Shown here in pieces: positions 6,896-13,856 of a stretch of DNA of 64,000 nt. Within the stretch, counting starts at the first letter, position 1, and the number at the start of each line of letters is the position of its first letter. Origin of the DNA: CADEDH01 sp039201605 (GTDB lineage: Bacteria; Actinomycetota; Acidimicrobiia; Acidimicrobiales; SZUA-35); the NCBI GenBank assembly GCA_039201605.1, contig JBCCRO010000001.1, positions 236,002 through 300,001 of the forward strand, given 5' to 3'. Position numbers and translations under genes: made by a program. The notes beneath the pieces were generated by a model. That model had not been told where the DNA came from, ran no database searches, and saw only the letters and a list, made by a program, of their open reading frames with translations.

Positions 6896-8080
6896 TTGGA
6901 ACTGGACAGTCAAGCGCTCTCGTCGTTCGTGCTCGGAATGGTGGTGGGGCTCCTGGCCTGCATCGCGATCTTCGTGCTGGCCCGACGACAGCTACGTCTG
7001 AACAACCGCACCCAGATCGAGCAGTACGAGCAGACGATCCTCGATCTGCGGCAGGAGCGGGCCGAGGGCCGGGAGGCCAACCGGCGCCTCCGGCACGAAC
7101 TCGCCGTCAGCACCCCGGAGCACCTGGAGCAGACCCGGGCCGACCTCGCCGACGCCACCGAACGCATCGAGTCGCTCGAAGCGGATCTGCTGGCCGCCGG
7201 TGAGCAGCTCACGGTGCGAGACCGGTCGCTGCGCGAGGCCCGGCTGGCCATTCAGGAAATCCGCCTGCAGCTCGAGGCGGGCCGCATCGGCGACGCCTCG
7301 GCCCAGTCCGCGGAGTACCTCGACCACGGCATCGATCCCGACGAGCAGCAGGTGGCGGCCGAAGTGCTGGCCGCCGACGTGCTGGCCGAGTTCCTCGACG
7401 ACGGCGTCGTCGCCGCCGAGCCCGGAGCCGGCGAGGATCACGGCGCAGCCGACGGCGAGGTTACCGACGACTCCGAGCTCAGCGACGATGCCGACGGCGA
7501 AGACGCCGAGCTCAGCGACGAGGCCGACGACGGCGATGATGCCGGGCTCAGCGACGAGGCCGACGACGGCGATGATGCCGGGCTCAGCGACGGGGCCGAC
7601 GGCGAAGACGCCGGGCTCAGCGACGGGGCCGACGGCGAAGACGCCGGGCTCAGCGACGGGGCCGACGGCGAAGACGCCGAGCTCACCGACGAGGCCGGCG
7701 ACGACGATGCCGGGCTTACCGACGATGCCGACGACGGCGATGACGCCGGGCTCAGCGACGGGGCCGACGGCGACGATGATGCCGGGCTCACCGACGATGC
7801 CGGCGACGGTGCCGAAGCCGTGAACGACGACGGCGCTGAAGCCCCTGATGGCGAGGTCGTCGACGAGGCCGATGTCGGCCCGGACGACCTCGACCCCGAC
7901 GGGGCGGACGACAACGACGGCGAGGTCGCCGAAGCCGCCGACAGCAACGACGCTGGTGCCGACGTCGCTGAGGCCGGCCAGGGTGCCGATGACGGTGGCG
8001 ACGCCGCCCCCGACGCCGACACCGACGACGCCGACGACACCGACACCGGCGACGGTCTGCTGGTGGTCGACGGCCACTAG
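6896..8080 (+). CDS. membrane-anchored coiled-coil protein with acidic repeat tail
   Basis: TTG at 6896 is chosen as start because GGAGGT lies 6 bases upstream; an ATG at 6860 is the alternative. The 394-residue protein has one N-terminal membrane helix (about 9-28, LGMVVGLLACIAIFVLA). A charged coiled coil follows (about 35-135, rich in Glu, Arg and Leu heptads). The tail of more than 200 residues is extremely acidic and built from near-identical units such as GLSDGADGEDA. The coiled coil after a single N-terminal helix and arginines suggests the bulk is cytoplasmic. I do not recognise a family; a scaffold or divisome-type role is possible but unproven. The gene is followed 7 bases later by a DUF2007-like gene. 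Confidence 0.7.
   Translation: MELDSQALSSFVLGMVVGLLACIAIFVLARRQLRLNNRTQIEQYEQTILDLRQERAEGREANRRLRHELAVSTPEHLEQTRADLADATERIESLEADLLAAGEQLTVRDRSLREARLAIQEIRLQLEAGRIGDASAQSAEYLDHGIDPDEQQVAAEVLAADVLAEFLDDGVVAAEPGAGEDHGAADGEVTDDSELSDDADGEDAELSDEADDGDDAGLSDEADDGDDAGLSDGADGEDAGLSDGADGEDAGLSDGADGEDAELTDEAGDDDAGLTDDADDGDDAGLSDGADGDDDAGLTDDAGDGAEAVNDDGAEAPDGEVVDEADVGPDDLDPDGADDNDGEVAEAADSNDAGADVAEAGQGADDGGDAAPDADTDDADDTDTGDGLLVVDGH
7483..7800 (+). repeat. tandem 33/36-base coding repeats
   Basis: Units of the type GCCGGGCTCAGCGACGGGG plus GCCGACGGCGAAGAC recur back to back, two of them at 7610-7675 being identical. They encode the DAGLSDGADGE acidic repeats. The in-frame periodicity and protein-level conservation rule out a CRISPR array. 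Confidence 0.85.
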
Positions 8081-8087
8081 GGCCGAG

Positions 8088-8312
8088 ATGGGGCCGGTCT
8101 CCTTCGAGCGCCTGCCCGGTGGCGACACCCGGGCCGAGGCCCTCAGTGTCGCCGCCACCCTCGATCAGGCCGGGATCCGGGTCCTGTCGATCGACGAGCG
8201 CCCGCCGCCCGATGGTCGATCCGACGGCGTCACCGGCACCCGGTTCGGAGTGGTGGTGCGTTCCGCCGACGTGGAACGGGCCCGCAGCCTGCTCGATGCT
8301 GATGTCCCGTAG
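8088..8312 (+). CDS. small DUF2007-like protein
   Basis: An ATG at 8088 opens a 74-residue frame (MGPVSFERLPGGDTRAEALS). The pattern is that of the DUF2007 family: a helix with AEALSVAATLDQAGI, a strand pair, then GVVVRSADVERARSLLDAD at the C-terminus. DUF2007 is a small ferredoxin-like fold of unknown role, sometimes called a putative signal-transducing protein. The gene starts 7 bases after the acidic-repeat gene and its TAG stop overlaps the -10 box proposed for aroA. It may be co-transcribed with the acidic-repeat gene. Confidence 0.65.
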   Translation: MGPVSFERLPGGDTRAEALSVAATLDQAGIRVLSIDERPPPDGRSDGVTGTRFGVVVRSADVERARSLLDADVP

Positions 8313-8315
8313 GGT
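8310..8315 (+). promoter_or_regulatory. -10 box for probably leaderless aroA
   Basis: TAGGGT lies 6 bases before the ATG at 8322. Its first three bases are also the stop codon of the DUF2007-like gene. No Shine-Dalgarno sequence is seen before aroA. Confidence 0.45.
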
Positions 8316-8321
8316 TTGGCC

Positions 8322-9635
8322 ATGACCCCAACCCCCCTCATGGTCGAGCCCCTGGCGGCGGCACCCGACGCCACGATCACCGTTCCGGGTTCCAAGAGCC
8401 ACACCAACCGGGCGTTGATCTGCGCCGCGTTGGCCGAGGGACGGTCCCGACTCGACGGCGTCCTCTTCGCCGACGACACCTGGGCCATGATGAACTCGCT
8501 CAACGCGCTCGGCCTCGATCTCGCCACCGATCCCGAGGGGGCGTCGGTCGAGGTGACCGGCTGCGGGGGTGACGTCCCGGCGGGCCCGGCCGAGCTCGAT
8601 GTCGTCCAGTCCGGCACCACCGGCCGGTTCCTGCTCGCCCTCCTCGCCCTCGGGCCCGGCCCCTACCTGATCGACGGCCACCCCCAGCTGCGGGCCCGCC
8701 CGGTGGGGCCCCTGGTCGACGCCATCCGCCGGCTCGGCACCACCGTCGTCGGCGAGTCGCTGCCGCTGCGGGTCGAGGGGCCCCGCATGTCGGGCGGCCA
8801 CGTCGTGGTCCCGGGCAACGCCTCCAGCCAGTTCCTGTCCGGGCTTCTGATGTCGGCCCCGCTGGCCACCACGGCCGACGACGGCGCCCGGCCCGCCTCC
8901 GGTGCCGACGGTGCACCGGTGTTGACGATCGAGGTCGCCGGGGGCGAGCTGGTGTCCCGGCCCTACGTGGAGCTCACGCTGGCCACCATGGCCGACTTCG
9001 GCGTGCACGTCGGCCTCGACGGCAGCCGCTTCCTCGTGCCCTCGGCCCGCTATCGGGCCACCGACATCGCCATCGAGCCCGACGCCTCGGCCGCCACCTA
9101 TTTCTTCGCCGCCGCCGCCATCACCGGTGGGCGGGTCCGGATCACGGGCCTCGGCACCGACACCGTCCAGGGCGACCTGGGCTTCGTCGGTCTGCTGCAA
9201 CAGATGGGGGCCACGGTGAGCCAGGGGCCCGATTGGACCGAGGTGGTCGGCCCCCAGGCCCTGCAGGGCATCGACGTCGACATGGCCGACATGTCCGATG
9301 CGGCCCAGACCTTGGCCATCGTCGCCACCTTCGCCGAAACGCCGACCCGGGTCACCGGCATCGGCTTCATCCGCCACAAGGAGACCGACCGCGTCACGGC
9401 GGTGGTCACCGAGCTTCAGCGGCGGGGGATCGAGGCCTCACTCGACGACGACGGGTTCACCGTCAAGCCCGGCCGCCCCCAGTCGGGCGTGGTCGAGACC
9501 TACGACGACCATCGGATGGCCATGAGCTTCGCCCTGCTCGGCCTGCGCCACCCGGGGATCGCCATCGCCGATCCCGGTTGCGTGGCCAAGACCTTCCCCG
9601 ACTACTTCAGCGTGCTCGACCGGCTCAGGGCCTGA
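8322..9635 (+). CDS. aroA: 3-phosphoshikimate 1-carboxyvinyltransferase (EPSP synthase)
   Basis: This enzyme transfers enolpyruvyl from PEP to shikimate-3-phosphate, step six of the shikimate pathway, in the cytosol. The 437-residue length fits. Visible motifs are PGSKSHTNRAL (substrate binding), QSGTTGRFLLAL (PEP-site loop), GNASSQFLSGLLM, RHKETDRVTAV and DDHRMAMSFALLGL with the essential Asp-Asp-His-Arg. The C-terminal GCVAKTFPDYF is typical. The PEP loop reads GTTGRF rather than the GNAGTA of class I enterobacterial enzymes. No other shikimate gene is nearby. Confidence 0.96.
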   Translation: MTPTPLMVEPLAAAPDATITVPGSKSHTNRALICAALAEGRSRLDGVLFADDTWAMMNSLNALGLDLATDPEGASVEVTGCGGDVPAGPAELDVVQSGTTGRFLLALLALGPGPYLIDGHPQLRARPVGPLVDAIRRLGTTVVGESLPLRVEGPRMSGGHVVVPGNASSQFLSGLLMSAPLATTADDGARPASGADGAPVLTIEVAGGELVSRPYVELTLATMADFGVHVGLDGSRFLVPSARYRATDIAIEPDASAATYFFAAAAITGGRVRITGLGTDTVQGDLGFVGLLQQMGATVSQGPDWTEVVGPQALQGIDVDMADMSDAAQTLAIVATFAETPTRVTGIGFIRHKETDRVTAVVTELQRRGIEASLDDDGFTVKPGRPQSGVVETYDDHRMAMSFALLGLRHPGIAIADPGCVAKTFPDYFSVLDRLRA

Positions 9636-9747
9636 GCCCTCGGCCCGTCTCGGCCGTCCCCCCCCGCCCCGCCGTCGGCCCTCGGCTCCAGCGGCGTCGG
9701 CCCTCGGCATCAGCGTTGTCGGCCAGCGCCGTCGGTCGCTGTCGGTG

Positions 9748-10530
9748 TCAGAGGCGGTCGTCGGCGTCGGCCCCGGTCGTCGGGGTCGACGCAGCGGGCG
9801 GGGTCGGCGCGGTCGTCGGGGCCGGATGGCGGAGATCGGTGACCCGGGGCCACGCCGATGCGGCCCCATCGCCGTCGGGACCGGCGCCGGCGCCCTCGTC
9901 GCCCACCCGCCGTCGAACGATGCGGGCCGGGACGCCGGCGACCACGCAGTGGTCCGGCACCGTGCCCCGCACGACGGCGTTGGCCGCCACCACCACCTGA
10001 CGCCCGATCCGGGCTCCGGGCAGGATCACGGCCCCGGAGCCGATCCAGGTGCCGTCGCCGATGTGGACCGGCGACTCCGAGGGCGGCTGCCGCCCGACCG
10101 GTACCTCGGGATCGGTGTAGGTGTGGTTCTGGTCGGTGATGTAGACGTTCATGCCGGTGAAGACGTCGTCGCCGATCACGATCTCGTAGTGCCCGACCAC
10201 GGACGTTCCCCGGCCCAGCAGGCAGCCGTCGCCGATGCGGATCACCGGGTCGGTCACCATCTGCTGATCGGGCAGCATGCCCACCGAGAGCGTCACGTGG
10301 GGCCCGACGAGCGTGTCGGCCCCCAGGTGGATGTAGGACTCGCCGTAGACCGCGCCCCGAGGGTGGATGATGACCGTCCCGGCCCCGAAACGGCCGAAGC
10401 CACGGGCCAGGCGGCTGGTCTCGTCGGCGGCGGCCAGATCGTTCCAGCGGGCCGACGCCCAGCGGGCCCCCTCACCCGCCAGCCTCCGCAGCCGACGGCG
10501 GACCCCCCGGCCCCGCACGATGTCGCCCAC
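9748..10530 (-). CDS. left-handed beta-helix (hexapeptide-repeat) acyltransferase
   Basis: The 260-residue protein has hexapeptide repeats from about residue 50 to 205 (IIHPRGAVYGESYIHLGADTL and similar). These form a left-handed beta helix that trimerises. The extended loop around DQNHTYTDPE and the later GDGTWIGSGAVILPGARIG are the marks of the LacA/WbbJ/NodL class of O-acetyltransferases. They move an acetyl group from acetyl-CoA to a sugar or cell-surface glycan. The last 45 residues are low-complexity Pro/Thr/Ala. The start lies only 8 bases after the otsA stop, so the two may form an operon. The acceptor is unknown. Confidence 0.85.
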   Translation of the reverse strand: MGDIVRGRGVRRRLRRLAGEGARWASARWNDLAAADETSRLARGFGRFGAGTVIIHPRGAVYGESYIHLGADTLVGPHVTLSVGMLPDQQMVTDPVIRIGDGCLLGRGTSVVGHYEIVIGDDVFTGMNVYITDQNHTYTDPEVPVGRQPPSESPVHIGDGTWIGSGAVILPGARIGRQVVVAANAVVRGTVPDHCVVAGVPARIVRRRVGDEGAGAGPDGDGAASAWPRVTDLRHPAPTTAPTPPAASTPTTGADADDRL

Positions 10531-10538
10531 CCCTGCGC

Positions 10539-11957
10539 TCAGGCCTTCGTGCAGTCGGCCAGGGCGGCCAGGAAGCCCTCGGCCCAGGCGCTGGCCGTCG
10601 TCTCCTGCACCGCTTTGCGCATGTCGACCATGCGCTCTCGCACCTCGGCCGGGTCCATCTCGACGGCGGCGACGATGGCGTTCTTCACCCCGGTGATGTC
10701 GTGGGGGTTGACCAACAGGGCGCTCTGCAGGTGGTGGGCGGCCCCGGCGAACTCGGACAGCACGAGCGTGCCGGTGTCGTCGTAGCGGGCGGCCACGTAC
10801 TCCTTGGCCACCAGGTTCATCCCGTCGCGGAACGGGGTGACGAGCATGACGTCGGCCGCCCGGTACATCGACAGCAGCTCCTCGAAGGTCTGCGTCTGAT
10901 GGATGTAGTGGATGACGGGGAAACCGACCCGGCCGTAGTCGCCGTTGATCTCGCCGACGAGCTGCTCGACCCGGGCCCGGAGCTCGATGTAGGCGTCGAC
11001 GTCGTCCCTGCTGGGCTCGGCCACCTGCACCATCGACACCTGCGAGGCGTGGAGGCGGCCGTCGGCCAGCAGCTCCTTGAACGCCCGGAGGCGGACGTCG
11101 ATGCCCTTGGTGTAGTCGAGCCGGTCGACGCCGAGGAGGACGACGTGGGGTTGGCCCAGCTGGGCCCGGAGATCCCGGCTGGCGTTGGTCACGTCGTGGT
11201 CGCGGGCGGCGTCCTCGAAACGGTCGTAGTCGATCCCGATCGGGAACGAGCCGACCCTCACCCGACGGTCATCGGTGAGCACGGCGTTCGAGCCGTCGCG
11301 CTCGGCGATACCCCGGGCCACGCAGACCCGGATGAAGTTCGCCACCCCGTCGGGGGTCTGAAAGCCGACGAGATCGGAGCCGAGGATGCCTCGGGCCAGC
11401 GACTTCCGCCACGGCAGTTGGCTGAACAGCTCCTCGGGCGGGAACGGGATGTGGAGGAAGAAACCGATGGTGACGTCGGGCCGCCGCTCCCGCAGCAGCT
11501 CCGGCACCAACTGGAGCTGGTAGTCGTGGACCCAGACGGTGCCGCCCTCCCGCACCATCTCGGCCGCAACCTCGGCGAAGTTCTCGTTGACCCGGCGGTA
11601 CCCGTCGTACCAGCTCCGGTGGAAGGCGGCCGGAGCCACCTTGTCGTGATACAGCGGCCACAGCGTCCCGTTGGACATGCCGTCGTAGTGCAGCCCCTTG
11701 TCGCGGGTCGACAGCGGGACCGCGGCCAACTTGATGCCGTCGACCTCGGGCGGGGGGAGCTGATCCTCGTCGCCGTCGAGATCGCCGGCCCAGCCCACCC
11801 AGGCCAGGGCGTCGGTCTCGGCCCGCGACGGGCGCAGCGCCGAGACCAGGCCACCGGGGCTGGTTTGCCACGAGACCACATCGTCCTCGACCACTCGCCG
11901 AACCGGAAGTCGATTGGCAACGACGACGAGATCAGCGGTTCCGGACTGGGAGGACAT
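10539..11957 (-). CDS. otsA: trehalose-6-phosphate synthase
   Basis: A GT20 glycosyltransferase that makes trehalose-6-phosphate from UDP- (or other NDP-) glucose and glucose-6-phosphate. The 472-residue protein shows NRLPVRR, GGLVSAL, GWAGDLDG, HDYQLQLVP, HIPFPPEELF, DRLDYTKGID and TPFRDGMNLVAKEYVA, which together line the donor and acceptor sites. ATG at 11957 is chosen because the family sequence starts there and TAGGGT stands 7 bases upstream. The matching phosphatase is not adjacent but occurs 20 kb away as the OtsB half of a GH15 fusion. Confidence 0.95.
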   Translation of the reverse strand: MSSQSGTADLVVVANRLPVRRVVEDDVVSWQTSPGGLVSALRPSRAETDALAWVGWAGDLDGDEDQLPPPEVDGIKLAAVPLSTRDKGLHYDGMSNGTLWPLYHDKVAPAAFHRSWYDGYRRVNENFAEVAAEMVREGGTVWVHDYQLQLVPELLRERRPDVTIGFFLHIPFPPEELFSQLPWRKSLARGILGSDLVGFQTPDGVANFIRVCVARGIAERDGSNAVLTDDRRVRVGSFPIGIDYDRFEDAARDHDVTNASRDLRAQLGQPHVVLLGVDRLDYTKGIDVRLRAFKELLADGRLHASQVSMVQVAEPSRDDVDAYIELRARVEQLVGEINGDYGRVGFPVIHYIHQTQTFEELLSMYRAADVMLVTPFRDGMNLVAKEYVAARYDDTGTLVLSEFAGAAHHLQSALLVNPHDITGVKNAIVAAVEMDPAEVRERMVDMRKAVQETTASAWAEGFLAALADCTKA

Positions 11958-11964
11958 ACCCACA

Positions 11965-11970
11965 ACCCTA
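11965..11970 (-). promoter_or_regulatory. -10 box for probably leaderless otsA
   Basis: On the minus strand TAGGGT is 7 bases before the ATG, with no ribosome site. Confidence 0.5.
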
Positions 11971-12065
11971 GGCCGCGGCGGGGGCATCCCCGGTTTGGAC
12001 GCCCAGGGTCGAGTTGGTGTTCGCCCGCTGTCCATGCGGAATCCGGGCCGACGGCGGCACGGCGA

Positions 12066-13541
12066 TCACCGGAGGGACAGGACACCGTCGGGGGCGAGGT
12101 CACCGGTGGCACCGACCAGCTCGGTGGCCAGCATCTCGGCCGCCGCCGCCCGATCCGGTACCCGCCCCCAGGTGCGTGCCCCGCCGGGGGTGCGCAGGGC
12201 GCACAGGCCGGTCTCCGGCCCCTCGGCGTCGTGCATGACGGTGTAGGCCTCGACGGCCACCTCGCCGCAGTGGTCGGCGTCGACCGGGGTGGGCGGGACC
12301 CGATCGACCTCCTCCTGCACATCCTCGGCCCGGAACGGCGTGGCCCCCGGCTCGGTGGCGTAGAGGCCGATGGCGTGCTTGGTCAGGAAGCCGCCGTTGG
12401 CGCTGACCAGGCCCACCGTGCCCGGGTCGGCCCGGAGCACGTCGACCATGGTGGCGATCGAGTGGGTGACGTAGTTGTTGAGCGGCCCGCCGGCGAAGGT
12501 CAGGCCGCCGGTCTGGGTGAGCTGACGGCTCTCGTCGAAGCCCAGCTCGGCCGCCCCCACCTGCACCGCCGAGGGAAAGCAGGAGTAGAGGTCGATGTGG
12601 GCAACGTCGTCGGCCCCCGTCCCGGCCAGCTCGAACAGCCGGCGACCGGCGACGGCGATGGCGGGGGAGGAGTGCAGGTCGCGCCGCTCCGAGACGGTGT
12701 AGGTGTCGTGGGCGTCGGTGCCGGCCAGGGGGAACACCCATCGATCCCTCGGTACGCCGGCCGCCTCGGCGGCGCCGACCGAGCACAGCAGCAGGGCCGC
12801 CGCCTGGTCGAGGTCCCAGTTGGAGTTCATGGCCTTGGTGTAGGGAAAGCCGACCATCCGGTTCGACGGGGACGACTCCCGGATCTCGGCCGCCGTCATC
12901 GCGGTTTGCGACCACGAGTACGGGTTGGCCATCGCCACCCGGTTGAAGCGGGACCACAGCTCAGCCAGTCGATCCCGATGCTGGTCGATCGACTCCCCTC
13001 GAGCGGCCCGGATGGCCGAATCGAACAGCGGGTAGAAGTTGATCGGCATCACCATGCCCCTCGACTGCTCGAAGTCGGTCTGCATCGGCACGTCGGCCCC
13101 GAAGAGCTCGTCGGGCTCCACGTCGCGCTGGACGGTCTTCGTCGGCTCGATACCGGCCCGCTTCTTGCGGCGGCGGCTCCAGATCGTCTCCGCCCCAACG
13201 ATGGCGGCCCGGTCGAGCTCGCCGGCGGCGATCCGGGTGGCGACGGCGTTGACATAGGACTGCGGGGTGTTGCCCCCGTTGGTCGACAACGCCGTGGTGG
13301 CCTCGGGTGAACCGATGGCGTCGGCCACGATGCGGGCCGGGTCGCTGTAGCTCCAGGCGCCGGCGATGACGCCCACGTAGTCGAGCCGGGGGAGTAGGCC
13401 GGGAGCGCCGGCGTCATCGGCCGCCTCCCGCACCGTCTGCTCCATGAGGGCCACGGCCTCGACGGCGGTGGCCACGTCGTCGGGGCGCTGGCACACCTGG
13501 GCCACGCCGACGATCACGGGGGTTCGAGGATCGAGGGTCAT
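12066..13541 (-). CDS. thiolase-like acetyl-CoA acetyltransferase family protein
   Basis: The 491-residue protein starts MTLDPRTPVIVGVAQV, the usual opening of the thiolase/SCP-x group. GGNTPQSYVNAVATRIAAGE resembles the nucleophile loop, with Asn/Thr/Pro where degradative thiolases carry Cys. This fits the SCP-x-like branch annotated acetyl-CoA acetyltransferase whose reaction is often unproven. Other thiolase-like parts are IDLYSCFPSAVQ and SANGGFLTKHAIGLY. The C-terminal 80 residues are an extra beta domain typical of this longer subfamily. A role in fatty acid or sterol side-chain breakdown is likely, but loss of the usual Cys makes the chemistry uncertain. Confidence 0.8.
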   Translation of the reverse strand: MTLDPRTPVIVGVAQVCQRPDDVATAVEAVALMEQTVREAADDAGAPGLLPRLDYVGVIAGAWSYSDPARIVADAIGSPEATTALSTNGGNTPQSYVNAVATRIAAGELDRAAIVGAETIWSRRRKKRAGIEPTKTVQRDVEPDELFGADVPMQTDFEQSRGMVMPINFYPLFDSAIRAARGESIDQHRDRLAELWSRFNRVAMANPYSWSQTAMTAAEIRESSPSNRMVGFPYTKAMNSNWDLDQAAALLLCSVGAAEAAGVPRDRWVFPLAGTDAHDTYTVSERRDLHSSPAIAVAGRRLFELAGTGADDVAHIDLYSCFPSAVQVGAAELGFDESRQLTQTGGLTFAGGPLNNYVTHSIATMVDVLRADPGTVGLVSANGGFLTKHAIGLYATEPGATPFRAEDVQEEVDRVPPTPVDADHCGEVAVEAYTVMHDAEGPETGLCALRTPGGARTWGRVPDRAAAAEMLATELVGATGDLAPDGVLSLR

Positions 13542-13856
13542 GGCGGTCACGGTAGGGCCCGGTGTCGCGAGCCTCAAAACACCTCGGTCCAAGTGCCCGG
13601 CCCGCCGGCTGTCGTCCGCCCGGACCCCCGTTCGTCACCGAACTTCGCTGCTGTTGGTGTCCGAGCGCCCGGAATGATGCTGTGGGGTGTCGATCGGTCG
13701 AGCTGCGTTCTGCTCCATGCGCCGACCGTGACCGGATCGTCATGCCGGACTGGTCTGTATTGCGTTCCGATCGCGGCGACACACCCCTGCTGCGGTCGGT
13801 CCCGGGCTTGCGCTATCGTTCCCCCCGGGCATTCCGTCGAAATCGGGGTTTGGTTG
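13542..13856. other. 315-base divergent intergenic region
   Basis: The gap lies between the divergent thiolase-like and MMPL-like genes. Apart from the -10 candidate next to the thiolase-like start I see no convincing operator, hairpin with T-run or small gene in it. Confidence 0.5.
13549..13554 (-). promoter_or_regulatory. -10 box for probably leaderless thiolase-like gene
   Basis: On the minus strand TACCGT is 7 bases before the ATG, with no ribosome site. Confidence 0.4.

Noticed and set aside
7483..7800. CRISPR-like periodic repeats
   Set aside because: The units are in frame, lack unique spacers and encode a conserved acidic peptide repeat.
13593..13856. N-terminal extension of the MMPL-like protein
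   Set aside because: The extra 88 residues are Cys/Pro-rich and unlike a protein domain; the signal-peptide-like segment begins right after GTG at 13857.
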